Source of the DNA: Protonemura montana
Lineage: Eukaryota > Arthropoda > Insecta > Plecoptera > Nemouridae
DNA: 64,000 nt
Direction of reading: 5' to 3'
Assembly: GCA_947568835.1 (NCBI GenBank)
Contig: OX387605.1
Span: 20,898,418 to 20,962,417, forward strand
Positions 35,765 to 48,572 of this stretch are shown here, piece by piece. Every line of letters starts with the position of its first letter. Within the stretch, counting starts at the first letter, position 1. The notes under the pieces were generated by a model. The model was not told where the DNA came from, ran no database searches, and saw only the letters and a list, made by a program, of their open reading frames with translations. The translations under genes and the position numbers were made by a program.

Positions 35765-38700
35765 TTTCGTACAAATGTTTATTCAGCCCTCTGAGCACAC
35801 AACAACAAAAACTCTCTCGTTTACAATGCTAACGACGCCGCGATTTGAATATTAAATAGCACACCGTGTTTTTTTTTTCTGCAACGCGTGTTTTTTTTTT
35901 TTTAGCACCGCAGAGTGACGATGGGTCAGCCGTGCAATTTGATGCAACGTTTTTAAAACAAAGGGCGTATAGCGTTGGGTGAGCGTTGGGTGAGCTTCGG
36001 CCGAGCGCGGGGGCCTAACACATGTAAATGTATGCTAACGTGTGCTTTCACATTTACAATAGTGTCTTGATTACTGATTGCACGGGGAATGCTAAAACCC
36101 ACAACTAATGAAATATATGGAAATACGGTGTCACTGGGGAGCGATTAGATTCCATGATGGCACGCTAGATAGAATAATACCATTACATCGGAAGTTAAAT
36201 TAGCCACAACTCAGCCCCGGCAGCTGATAGTCGAACAATTACATAGTAAATAAAGCAGTTATATAGCAATTCGCTGCAGCATTTCGTCGTAGTGTTCAGA
36301 GTTGAAAACCCCGGCCGTCGAATTCAACCGCGAACCTCCGGAGGGGCTTAACTTGTATTTATTTTATAGTTATTTTTATGTCTACGCCATAACACGAAAC
36401 TACCCTCGCCCGCCCTCGGTCTAAACTATACGCCGGGGCACCAGGAACAAACGAGCGAATTTAACTCTTGCCGATCGAACTGCTCGCCGGAATTGTCAAG
36501 TAGGTGATTAACTTTTTATGAAACTATCAGACCATTCCAGTAAATCCATTTTATAGATTGTAAGTATAACAACTTCACTTTGCTACATATCAAAATTAAC
36601 TGTTTATATTTTAGCAAGATGGGTCGTCGCCTTTCAAATTGCGTGCTCGGAAATCACTAAAAGTTTAGACAGGCGTCTCTCCATCTGACAGCAACGTCCC
36701 AAGTAAACTTCACCCTGCCGGTCCTAGTGGCAATTATCACAACGTGGCACGATGTCAAGCGATGTCACATTGCCCAATTGCTCAGCCCACGTCGACGATC
36801 CTTCCGTCCCCCGACGGCTGCCTCTGGGACGACGCCGACGCCGACGACGCAACACGACGCAAAATATCACACCAGACGAATCACACTCGGGCCGTCGTAC
36901 ACTCGGTCTTGCAAGCCGGCGCCTCAGCTGCTAGGCGTGTTCGTCTCGAGTCGGGTGCCCGGGATCTTCAACCTGGGTTACACTAGCCTCGACTACACTG
37001 AGGGCTCGGCTTTTCCACACAACGGCCGCACGCTCGCGGTACGCAGCCGCCGCGGCGACGCGGGCAGCGTGCGCGCGACGTCGCACGGCGTCGCGACGGT
37101 CAATACGGACGCCTAGAGCGCGGCGACGCTTGCCTCGCGAACGACGCACGGCTTAGCCGCTAGCGGATATATCTAGATTCTAGAATCACATTGGTCTTTT
37201 TTATTTCTCAGAGGGTGTAAAGGGGTGGCTGGGGGTGGGAGGATGGGAGATGGTGGCGAGAGAGACCATGTTGACGTCTCTTTTTCTGCTATGTCACACC
37301 CATGATAAAGTATAACTTTATTATCCTCTAGCAAGTTTGCGTATGAACGCGGAATATGTTATATGGAGTTGTCGCACGGCGACGGCGGTCGGCGGCGTCG
37401 CTTCACGGACGAGGAAGATGACGCCGCGACGCCGGGCATGATATGTTGCCGCTTGCCGAGGGTAAACGTGAGAGCATAAAACATCAACGCTCCCCAGAGA
37501 CCGGGCTGCTTCAAGTCTGTGTGTGTGCACGCGGCGCTGGTCTCTTTGGTGCCGGATTGCGTAGCGCGCAACTCGCAGCCTCCGACGCCCGTGCGAGATG
37601 AGTAGAAAGATAAACCGACGCCGGCGACGTCGTATAGCGTGAAATGTAACGTCGGGCTGGCATGACGGGATAAATGGCACGGCGCATTACACCCACCCCC
37701 TCCCAGCTACCCTTGCCCACCCCGGCACCCGGCCCGATGTGCCATGCGGGGCAGCGCGACGAAGATGCCTTGGCACCTTGAGAAGATTCATGGCGCACTC
37801 GACTGACGTAGAACAGTGGAAGAGCGGCTGGGGAGAGATGGAGGTGGCGTGGGAGGGAAGGGTGCAGACGCGCGACGGGGCGGAGGGTGTGAGGATCATT
37901 ATACGGAAAAACAGACGACCAAGCGATAAATGGGAAATAGGCCTATTATAAGAAAGATGAGATATCACATCGGAGCCGATAGCTCATGCGCTGGGATCGA
38001 TATAGCTATTGCGGTGAGGGGGTGGTGGTTGGCTGTGACAATCGCTGCCGCGTGAGACGTTCAGAATGGGATCGGAATCGGTTTTGGATAGGAAAGATGT
38101 CGTTGAGAATGTATTGAATATCTCAGAAAAATAAATATTAAACATGTGATCGCTAAGAAAAGGAGTGCCTTAAAGTGTGTCCCTTTATTTGTTTATGTTT
38201 ATACGATAAGTCTTAACATCGCCAGGCTAGGTGCCATTTTTGGCGACTTTACATGTGGGATAAAAGAAAAGAATCTGTAACATTGATATTTCTGTATATT
38301 TTCACTATTTATCTAGGCATCTTAGATCATATACTACCATAAAATGCAATAGTTTCATAACTGGGTACATTTAATAATAGTTTTCCAAGTTTTCTAGAAG
38401 GTATTACAACTAGAAAACGAATGAATGCAACATACATCCTGTAATATGTACACACGATTCTGATAACACTAGAATAAAATTGGTAAACAAACTGTATTTG
38501 GTCAAGAAACCCAAAATTAACATTGATTTCATTGGATTTTAAATGCAGTAAGTTGGTAACCCCTTGGCGTTCCACGACAGTGACATAAAGAAAGGACAAT
38601 CAGGATAAAGCCCCTGATTGATAGGGTAGACACCCTCTGAAGATCTTTGGGAAATCTTTGGTATTATTTATGATTGATTGATTGCACCAGTGCTATTTGA

Positions 38701-40183
38701 CCCAGCTAACAATCTGTCTTGAAAATTCAATAACCAGGTTGACAGATGACACATTTTCATGTCCTAGATGCAACGTTTTACAAAACAATGAAATGACTAA
38801 TTGTTTTGGGGTCGCTTCACACACACTTCAAATTCGCTTTTTTTTGCAAATTTCATTTTTTCTTGAAATCATGTATTCCACTTCTGTGTTACGCCCTGTC
38901 TCGAAACTTTTCTCACTCATAACCAAGTCAGCTTCAACGAGCGCACTTAATCTAATAGAAACAGATTACGTAGAAGTTGCTAATAAATGCAAATACTCAA
39001 CATAAATATGTAACTATAAAAGTTATACACTCAGTCCATAGGTACCAAGTTATAACAGCAAAAACTTGAGAACATTTCAGACTAGCTCAATGCTGTAATT
39101 ACATCTCAAAAGAACGTCAATTTAGTAGGAATATACTAATTTTAATAAAGACTTTCAGATTTGAAAAAAAGAAATTCTGAGGATCCAACTTGAGAAGAAA
39201 AATGGCACAGAATTGACTGGCCCATTATTTTGTCCGAGGCACGTTGATGCCTGTAGAGATCCATGAGTATTGTTCAATTGCTTCTGCTCGCTTCGCTTTA
39301 ATTATCAATGAGGGCTCGTTCAAAGAGGTCAAGAGGTTAGCGGGGGCTCGAGTGGCCACAACGGGCTCACATTTTTAGCGCATCGACGATAAAAACTCGA
39401 GCTCTCAACTAAATGTGAATCGTATGTCAACTGCTCGAGCACAGATTACAAAATAGACTACGGCGTCTAGTTTTCAAGTAGAAAAAATCACGGATACGTT
39501 ATATCTTGGCAACAAAATCTAGATGCTTTATCTCTGGTTCAATGCACTTCTCTTAAAGGTTGGTCAAACATTTCAGTGATTAGCGATCAATAGCCATTGA
39601 ATTCAGCAATTCAGTTGGCAACAATATTGATTGACGTTGAGTGCTTTCAATTGTGACTATTTGCTCGAAGTGTTAGCGGCTATTTTCAGCACAGACAATC
39701 ATAAAAAGTGAAGCAAAGCAATCTCCACTGTCTACGTTCACCCACTGTAATCAATTATTATTATCAAATGATAAAGTGCAACAACATTAAATGCATTTAG
39801 AAGAGTCATTGCAAGTACAGAGAAAAGTCATACTTCAACGTACCATCGAGCAGTAATGACATAAACCATGACAATCACATATCCTCACGTGATACAGCGA
39901 AACGAACCAGTAAAGATATATATTTTATGTTTTATTTATCGCTTAACTAACTGACCTCTGTAAGATGTAGCATGACCAAATCTCCTGACCGATTATATCC
40001 AGCCATTTGGCACATCTACTTATATTATCATTTAGAACAATCATCTAGACTAGACTGTTGATTGAGCTATTAAGGAACATGAATAAATACTGATGACCAA
40101 AGCATAAAATTAATACTTCCAGTCAATTGAACTGTACATTTATCAAATGCTCTACCACATTACCAATTTAACATAAAACCACT

Positions 40184-40441
40184 GGGTATATAGTTCATGG
40201 TCAGAGTCACAGCGCTAGTGTCAAACTTACTACAGCCTTCAGCTTGTGGTGAAGGTTGTAGGCACGCTAGGGCACTTCGAGCTGTCCTTTTAAACAAGCA
40301 TCTTCAATTAAATAATTATAGCTCACAATATCTATGCATAGAAAGCAATACAAAATTGTTGTGAGATATAAAGACGATTAATTGAAAGTAAACTAGTCTC
40401 AAATGCGAGAAATCTGCGAAAAATAACGTAATGAAAACTTG
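40184..40441 (+). repeat. Dispersed repeat family A, copy 2
   Basis: The most diverged copy. The 5' half keeps the spacing GTATATAG / GTCAGAG / GTGTCAAACTT; the 3' half keeps CTGTCCTTTTAAA, ATCTATGCAT, TCTCAAATGCGAG and GAAAAATAACG. It sits just 3' of the Gbeta5 stop codon and may contribute to its 3' UTR. Confidence 0.55.
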
Positions 40442-40476
40442 AAATGGGGGTGACTCCATCTCAGGGCAGCCACTTT

Positions 40477-40482
40477 TTTATT
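40477..40482 (-). terminator. Candidate polyadenylation signal of Gbeta5
   Basis: AATAAA on the minus strand, about 175 bases after the stop codon. No transcript evidence. Confidence 0.35.
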
Positions 40483-40657
40483 GGTAGAGTAATCATCCGT
40501 AATTTTCGCAATTTTAGCAGACAGTTTAATATAAGCGCGGAGATTCTGACTTGACCTGTAAACCCATTGATAAAACGAAACGTAAGCGTGACGAGTCAAT
40601 AAATAAAAAGTGATGTTAACCGGGTTGCGTTGGTCGATTCGGTGGTTGGGCGTACCT

Positions 40658-43600
40658 TTAGGCCCAGACGCGGAGGGTGTAGTCCCAGCTTCCGGTCGAG
40701 AGAGCGGTGCCATCTGGAGAGACTTGCAAGCAAGATACGCGATTCTCGTGCCCGTAGAGGAGCGTCACACGGCAACACTTCAGAGAGTCCCAGACGTTGA
40801 TCGTGTAGTCGTTATATCCAGCAAATAGCAGCCGACCTGAGAGGACAAACAAGAGTTTCGTTTTGACTTTTGATCTTTGCGTTTTTATGGGGTGAGAGAA
40901 ACTGGAATTTTCAATCTATGGTTGAGTAGGTAAATTAGCTGTCAGCTTGCTGTTTTTGCCAAAACCAGGGTTATTGACTTCCCTAAATATGTACAACACC
41001 GCTGAACAACACAAATATGATTAAACACGCAGCAAAAATCACAGAAATTACTTGAAACTACACGAAACATGGTCCGGATGCGTCATCTTAGATCCCCTAA
41101 CCGCAATAGATGCAAATTTCGTAAACCAACAGTCACAATGAATCCACGGTCCAATAAATCGAGGCTAACGCACATTAACCGACTATATCTCATCAATTCA
41201 CACTTAACTGAACCTATAGGGGAGAAAAAATTATAGTTTTAAAACGTTCCGATAAATTTTGTTTTAAGGGAAGAAACTGTAAGTGCTAAAAGTAAAAGAC
41301 CCTTGCACCACAGATCTAAGAGGCTGAAATTTGAAGCAATGCCAACTAAAATATTTAACTTATTATTGATGGTGGAATTTTTCACACAAAATAATCACAA
41401 AATATCAAAAATATCATTACAGTTCACTGTGGCTACGAAGATCAACTTTCTCAAATTCTCTTGGTTCCCCATTTTGACAATGAAGTTAAATCTACATGCC
41501 TATGGCCAGTGGTTAATTTCAGGGTGGACGGCATCCACCCACTATTTATCAGGGTGGATGCCGTCCACCCACCTAATTATTTTTGAAATGCCTTTTATTT
41601 TAATCTTGCCTTGTCAATGCGTTGTTCTAATTTACTCAGAGTGCTGACGATACACCATTTTATTTTGTACAAACTTGTGATTTATAAGTTGGACAGAATT
41701 CCTTCCGATCCCGTTGTATCGGGCTAACGTTTTGGTCAAAAGATGTTAGCAGGATTGCCTTGGAATTCCTTCCCCTCAACTCCTCGTACGAGCAGAGGTA
41801 AGCAACGTTCGTTGCTCGATCTTTTCAACAATTCATTTCCAGGAAGAAACAATGGCACTAGCAGGGAAATTTAGGTTGACCGAGGTAACCCACGCTCACA
41901 ATCTTCCCGTGAATTACCATTTCCTCTACTTTGTCCTCCCGGAAAGTGCCTTGTTGTTTTAAAAACCCCGTCAGTCACTTGTACTGTTCGCCTTTCATTT
42001 CTTTAAAAAAAATTATTCCACAAATTGGAGAGTTATATTACAAGAATTTTACTGAAACAAATAAAATTTGTTGGATTCAAATTCATGTAGGATGGTTACG
42101 TCCTCTTCGGGTGAGTCTCATTTTAGTTACACAAAGTCTTTTTGCCGACAATGAACCACAACTATCAACCAATGATTCCACTATTTACTTACAGAAAACA
42201 AGAAGAGATGACCCTCCCCCTCCCCCCACAAAAAAAGAAGATCGTCAAGCGTCCACCCATTTTTTTTTTTTTAGAAATTAACCACTGCCTATGGCTACAG
42301 AATCTTTGGCCTGTTTGTTCTAAATCTCTTAAACCAGATTAGAGGAGTGCAGTCTCAAATTCTTCAGACAAAATTTGCTTTTTAACAAGATCATTTCACG
42401 CCCTTGTACAGACAACTTCCGACAGCCTTGTTCTCCATTCTGAGCACAATTATCTTCAATAGCAGAGGTCAACCAGGAAATGAATGCTCGGGGATAAAAA
42501 AAAAAACCGGTTCCACTTACCACTGACGGAGAAGTCCACAGAGTTAACTCCGAAAATGATGCTTTCCTTGCTGTAGATGGCCACTTCCTTGTCTGCCCGC
42601 AGATCAAATAAGCGACACTGAAATGGAAAAGAAATCACGTTAGAACCGTTCTACCAACCAATATATGACCAATGAACATGAAGATTAACATAAATTCTAT
42701 CATAAGGGGGCAAAGAAAATAAAAAGTATTTTTTAAACTAGGACTAAGAGATCTTTCAGTGTGATCAGGTTTATTATATTTTTTCCTTGCGATCCATTTA
42801 TTTGGCTGCAGGGATAAACAAATGTTTTTCAAAGAATATTCCAACAAAGTTCAGTAATACGGTCACGTAATGTCGCCACATTTAACAACAATATTGATTT
42901 TCTGGTCAATTGAGTAAAGCCTAGTTTACAAGCTTACAGACTTAATTCCTTGACCAACGTCCTGCATTGTGGAAACTTTGTGCAGGTATTTCAAAAAGGG
43001 TAAGATTATAAGATTGGAAACAAGTGGACGGAGCATAAAAAAATTGCTGTCTAAAAAATCTTAAAACTTAAAGAGTTTAACGCAAAATGTATTAAATACT
43101 TGGTAATACGCTTGTAATTGTACGGAAAACGGAAGAGACGGACACCAAGATTTGACACCAAGATACTTTGTTTTGACAAATTAATTTCTGTGATCCTGTT
43201 TGGAAAGAGTCAAAATCTCACCTTACCAGCCAATTTTAGATGAAATTCCCCATTGAAACCCAATTCAATCGCCATAAGAAATTGCCTTAGGTCAATCTCA
43301 CAAACAATGTAAATATTAAAACCATTTCCAACCGTTTTTTAGCAATTTTTACAGTTTCAAGAAAGGTGCCAATTTCCAAGCAAAGAGTTGCTGGTTCACG
43401 CTGGTGCCCTATGAATGGTTTGTTTCATTCACGATTGAATGAAAAATAAGATTTGTTCTAATTGAGAAAAGTTGAGCTTGATTGTCTTGATCAAGACTTT
43501 TTGCTCAACTTTACCTCATTAGATGAGACAATTCATTGATGAGTATGATTGAGCTCAAGCTATTGTTGAAGGTCTTAATCCATGTAAACTAGGCTTAACT

Positions 43601-45860
43601 CAACCTCAATCCTTTTCTACCCTATTCATCTTTGTATTTCTGTTCTCAATTACTCGTTAGTGGAGCAACTGAGTGCTTACCGTAGAGTCGTCCGATCCTG
43701 TTGCAACGGAGTCTCCGCTGGGATGGAACTTGACGCTGTTGATGTCGGACTGGTGCCCTTCAAACGACTGCACGCACTGTCCAGTCCGCATGTCCCAGAT
43801 GAGAACCATTCTATCGCAACTCTGCAACGAAAGGACAAAGATCCTCGTACTGAGTCTCAACAATCTTGCAAACCACCTCAAAACCACCCTAAAGATACAA
43901 AGCAAAATTGAATTGTTTTAATTGGTTCAAGCCAAATATTGTGGATTATCAGTTTATTAAAGCATTGTCCACAATTTTAGAAGGGACCAGCTAGTTTGGT
44001 AGCAGTTTCCTCTTTTAATCCTTTTAGCGCCAAGAAGTGTCCATATAGCAAATAATTAATATTTGAAGCAGTAGGATAGGCCCCTATAAATCACAGATTG
44101 TCTCAATGAAGCACCTGCTACAAAAAAGTAAGGTGGTGGGTGCTGCACCTTGCACCTAGGCAACCTGACGGCAAAGCAAGGCATTTTATGCTCTTTCTTC
44201 CTTTTCTTCACTTTCTTAATCTTCATCTCCACCTATTCTTCCATTTAGCCACTACATTCCTTTATTGGTACTCATTTTCACTTTATTTCATACATGTGTC
44301 TGCTTTTCACAAATACAAATTCCATTTCCTTGCCTTTGGGTCTTCTCTCTCCCTCAACCATGCATGAATTAGGTTATATATAAATTGAAGTATGCATTTA
44401 AAATGCAATTGAAAAAGTTAACTAGCCTTGGCAGAAGCTTTTACCAGTAAAATATGGCAACGAGCAATGCAAATTCCTAGGAGTCGAAGGAGTTGAAAAA
44501 GTGCACTCACCCCTGAAACGAAAGTGTTTCCAGTCTCGGAAGGAGCCAGGTCGAGGGCCATTACGTCGCCGGCATGCCCATGGAAGTTCTGGAGCAACTG
44601 TCCTGATTCGACATCCCACAGAGCGCACGTAGAGTCACCACTGCCCGTCAAGATCTGGCCAAGAAACGTTGAGTTAAAGCAGCTCTTGAGTGACAAATCA
44701 GAATCAAATAGCATTGCCCACAGACTAGCTAGCTTGTTTAATATGGAGCTAAACTCTACGTTTAACTTACTACTGAACAGGAACCTTACATTAAAAAATG
44801 ATTCTGTTGGTTTGGCAACTTTGAATTCTAGTAGGTTTGCACCGCTCCAATATAGTTTAAGGATCTAACATTTCCTAAAAAAGTATAGAATTTTTCAAAT
44901 TACATGGCATAATGGAGCAGCAAGGAACTTGCTATTTGGTGCTAAGCCTTGTAACTAGCACCCAATGCAAATCACTACCAAAGTTTAAATAAAAACAATT
45001 AACTAAAGATGGAGCTATCTCTTTTTATGACATATATCCAAGGATGTTAGCAATAAGAAATGTCCGTTACTTTTTTTTATTGCTCACCTGTTGGTCTGAA
45101 TTAGGAAAAGTACAGCATGACATGTAGCTTGTGTGAGTTCCCACCGTCTTTTTACGAGTGGAAACGTCTTCCTCCAGACTGAGTGGGTACACAGTGACCT
45201 TGTTATCAAGCCCACCGCAGGCCACTAGATTTCCTGATGGAGCGTAGGCACATGCCATCACCCAGGTTGTTGGCATTGTTACTGCATGCTCCTTGTTTGT
45301 GGTGAAAGCATCCCAGATGATCATCTTTCCATCCTGAAAATAATCAGTAAGTGGTGATGCCTGCAAGAAATGGATTGAAGTATATGATGCATTGAAAATC
45401 TTGTTCTTTAATGGTATTTTTACCTGAGATGAGGAGACAATATGACGCTTGTCAGGTGACCAGTCAGAACATAACACCTTTGCTTGATGGCCCTTTAAGA
45501 CTCGTCTTGGCTTAATATTTAGATAACTAATTACTTCAAGTCTCTCTGCAACTGTTGATACTGAAAATGTACAGAATGGTTGCAGTATTTAGCGAGGATT
45601 TCAAACTAATGAACTCTTCCGATTGTAACGACCATGGAACCTCATAATCAACAGCCATCTCCTGGTTTTTCACACGAGAGCTCAAAACTGCACGGTTAAG
45701 TAGAATGAAAATAACACGACATTAATTATAACTTACATGCAACATCGTTCAGTTTCTGTCGTTCTTCTTCTAGCTTAGCTTTGAGGGATTCTGCTTCTTT
45801 GGTCAGTGCTTCTGCACTTTCGACGGGACTGCTTCTTTTAATTTCCCCATCAGAGGCCAT
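40658..45860 (-). CDS. Gbeta5: Guanine nucleotide-binding protein subunit beta-5
   Basis: Gbeta5 pairs with R7-type RGS proteins through their GGL domain and tunes Gi/o signalling in neurons. Exons: 45860-45737, 45558-45424, 45333-45088, 44654-44511, 43821-43681, 42617-42521 and 40836-40658. An N-terminal coiled coil ([17 protein letters not shown]) precedes a seven-bladed WD40 propeller, with blades ending in segments such as MIIWDAF, ALWDVES, LIWDMRT, VWDSLK and LRVWA at the C-terminus. The block [20 protein letters not shown] is diagnostic of Gbeta5. Coding length is 1066 bases, two short of a whole number of codons. The family alignment VAE-RLEVI shows that two bases are missing at the GA run near 45541-45546 of exon 2. 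Restored length would be 355 residues, close to the 353 of the human short form. A sequencing or assembly error, rather than a dead gene, is most likely. All other junctions are clean. Confidence 0.95.
41522..41570. repeat. 19-bp perfect inverted repeat in Gbeta5 intron 6
   Basis: GGGTGGACGGCATCCACCC at 41522-41540 is the exact reverse complement of 41552-41570, with an 11-base loop. Each half is itself partly palindromic. It could be a hairpin or a tiny transposon relic. Confidence 0.8.
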
Positions 45861-46421
45861 TCTAGATAATTAAATTAAGGTCAACAGATAGATCTCTAGC
45901 CGGTTCTGCACCTGGGAATTATTGTCGGTAGAACGAAATCTTTGTTCAATTTTCGAAAATAATTATAGAACTGTCAAACGGGTTTCTGCCATTACCAATC
46001 AAATCCACCCATCCTGTAGGCAAAATCCCAGACTAGTGGTGCCATCTGTAAACAAACACACTGCAGCGCCAATCGATCGAGTCAGATTTCCAGCCTAGCG
46101 CTCTTTCCGGCTTTTTTACTCCCAAAAACAACTCCTCACCTGAAATCCAACTCTTAAAATATTTCATCGGCATTTCAGCTTTAATTCTGATATGCAAGAA
46201 AAATCAACTGAGGATTTGGAAGCAAGGATAAAGTAGCAGACAAACATAAGATAATGGGTTTAAAATACAAGTTTATTAGTTTTTCCTCCGCAAACGACGA
46301 ACACGAAATGAGATTCAGGTTAAGCCCATTAATAAGAAATCCATTGCCAATATTTCTTAGTCCCTTCCAAAATTTTGATGTTTGTAATCATTCAGTCGTG
46401 GGTTCATTAAAGTAAGCAAAA
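45861..46421. other. Intergenic region between Gbeta5 start and CNBP 3' end
   Basis: About 560 bp that holds the Gbeta5 promoter and 5' UTR and the CNBP 3' UTR, both genes being read leftward. No other feature was seen. Confidence 0.6.
46272..46277 (-). terminator. Candidate polyadenylation signal of CNBP
   Basis: AATAAA on the minus strand, about 145 bases after the CNBP stop codon. Confidence 0.45.
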
Positions 46422-47455
46422 TCAGCGACGAGACTGGTCGCAGTCGCGGCTCATGTGGCCACTCTTGCCACAGTTGTAGCAGTTCCTTCCGCCGCCACCA
46501 CCGCCGCCTCCACCACCACCCTCGGGGCAGTCCCGAGAGATATGGCCGGGCTGGTTGCAGTTATAACACGATCCGGAGGAGCCTCCACGGCCGCCGCCAC
46601 CACCGCCACCCCCTCGGTTGGAAGACTCGGGGCACTCGCGCGAGATGTGCCCGACCTTGTTGCAGTTGTAGCAGGTGGGTCCTCCGCCGCCACCAGATTC
46701 GGTGCAATCGCGAGCGAAGTGGCCCGAGCCGTTGCACTTGTAACACTTGATGTCTCCACGGTCTCCTCGGCCACCGCCGCCACCACCACCTCCTCGGCCA
46801 CCACCATCTCCTTGAAAAAAAAACAAAGCTTTCTTAGTAAAAACACAAACGAAACATCAGCCGACAAGAGTGTATGCTCTTAGCTTATTGGCTATTGCAA
46901 GGTTATCCAAAGCATAGTCCAAGCCAAGGTTGCAACTAGTGGATTTACAATAAGCTAAGACCCAATCTATATTTGAGAACAAAACAGCAGAAAAACCGCA
47001 TTTAAATTCCGGTTTAATAGACAAGAAAGGACTGCTATCATATATCGACGCATTAGTTTGGCGTTTCTTGGGCGTTGAAAAGCCGCTACCCTGCGCAGGC
47101 CTCACATGCCGGCGCTAAACCCTAAGTTGTTATTCGGCATTAACTGTGAATTAATGCGATTTTAAAGCTGGCACAGTTATCATAAAGAAGGTTATAAGCT
47201 AGAGTTACAATAACTGACATAATAACTCGAGTTAATCCCTCATAGTATGATAATAAACAGGTTATGAAAACAGACGCCACCGATGACGCTGCCCCAAATG
47301 TTAGTCCTACACACGGCATTTACGCTCATACTTGTAAACGGAGAAATAACGTCTTACAAAAGCAAATATAATTTAACGAAAGATCGCTTACCTTCAGGGC
47401 ACTCCCGGGCAAAGTGTCCGGAGCGGTTGCATTTGTAACACAAGCTGGAGCTCAT
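46422..47455 (-). CDS. CNBP: CNBP-type CCHC zinc-knuckle nucleic-acid-binding protein
   Basis: CNBP binds single-stranded DNA and RNA, resolves G-rich structures and promotes translation. Exons 47455-47392 and 46810-46422 join in phase 1 and give 150 residues. Five zinc knuckles of form C-X2-C-X4-H-X4-C are visible: [14 protein letters not shown] at the N-terminus in exon 1, then [42 protein letters not shown] and [14 protein letters not shown] in exon 2. They are separated by long Gly/Arg-rich linkers resembling an RGG box. Vertebrate CNBP has seven knuckles and Drosophila six (from memory), so this form is shorter. The ATG at 47455 gives the usual short N-terminus before the first knuckle. 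A longer isoform using an unseen exon cannot be excluded. Confidence 0.93.
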
Positions 47456-48572
47456 GTTTAAAACTTAGTTAGAATATGACAAATATCGAATAACTCCGAC
47501 ACCGAACCTTCCTCGTGTTGAAGTGACTGAGGAAGTGAACGAACTTGGCGGCTCCAGCGGAAAGGGCGACAGAGGTTGTTGCAAGGGCCAAAACCGGCAG
47601 GTAGGCGACATTTCTGGCGGTTCACCGGCTCAACCACCGACGTCGCCGATCACATGGGACTTCGCTAAGGGTTGCTGGGAAATGGGCGGTGATATATGTG
47701 AAAGCAGCGGCGATTGGTCGAGCCGTTACCGCGATAATATCTTGCACGGCATTTGAAATTAAAAAATGCGAACACTTTTTAGATTCTGGTTTAACCACAT
47801 GTTTTTAAATGATGACATACTGGAGATAAATGACTAAAATTAAAGCTTAGAACTAGCTGAACAATCCAAATAGTCAGTGACACATTTATTCTATAGACAA
47901 AATAACGATTATGATACAAATCAACACACAAGAGATATCAACAGTTTGTCTGTGGCTTGCAATTCTGTGACCCAATGAAATATGCCATGCGACACTAATA
48001 GTATTAAAAAAAAATATCTCTGAAAATTGCAGATCACAATAATTAACAAGAAAAGCATGCGTTATTATTGTTATTCACTTTACCTCATGATATTATTTGG
48101 TACTTGAACATAACTACCTGTCACCATATCATGTTATACATAAGATGATTAAATTACAATAAAATCAATAAGATACTCACTTCCAGTGAACCGTAGGGAA
48201 CTTGTCCTTTTGAGCGCAGAAAAAAGCTAGAATTGATGTGTTTTGAGACTGTTCACAAATGCATCTAGCGCAAATTTTCTATCTATTTAAAAGCGATGAA
48301 CATATTTAAAAAAAATCATTACAAATCACAACCAGCTTCGTAACTTTATTACAACTCAGACAAAAATAAGATAAATCAATTGAATTTCATAAAATAAAAT
48401 TTTGACAACGGCAAATTGTTTTTTTAAATAATTATCACCAGGAACACTATTATCATCTTAAGAATTGATGCCCAAACATTGCAAGCGTTTGTAGTTTAAA
48501 TCAGGTTTCACATAAATGAGCTTTGCTATGGAGTTATGTCCTGCTGTTAGCACAGCGTAGCAGTCCCGCTGT
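47456..48572. other. Intergenic region upstream of CNBP
   Basis: 1.1 kb. A GC-rich part at 47500-47760 is probably the CNBP promoter and 5' UTR. The rest is AT-rich and includes the UGT 3' UTR. A plus-strand open frame at 47523-47756 resembles no known protein. Confidence 0.5.
48345..48350 (-). terminator. Candidate polyadenylation signal of the leftward UGT
   Basis: AATAAA on the minus strand, about 225 bases after the stop codon. Confidence 0.4.

Larger units (their letters stand above)
35765..40657. other. Intergenic region upstream of dpr and downstream of Gbeta5
   Basis: 4.9 kb without a recognised gene. The part next to dpr (35.8-37.9 kb) is CpG-rich with GAC/GTC trinucleotide patches and probably contains the dpr 5' UTR and promoter. 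The part next to Gbeta5 is AT-rich and ends in a dispersed repeat copy (40184-40441). Open frames here, such as 36727-37116, are low-complexity and match nothing known to me. Confidence 0.5.

Noticed and set aside
36727-37149. Open frames upstream of dpr on both strands
   Set aside because: CpG- and GAC-rich DNA lacks stops by composition. No signal peptide, domain or family match was seen.
38682-39005. 107-residue open frame with two CxxC-like cysteines
   Set aside because: Single CPRC motif only, in AT-rich intergenic DNA, with no partner exon or family match.
46455-46883. 142-residue plus-strand open frame
   Set aside because: It is the antisense shadow of the CNBP Gly-rich exon; the low-complexity Ala/Thr protein arises from GGN codons read backwards.
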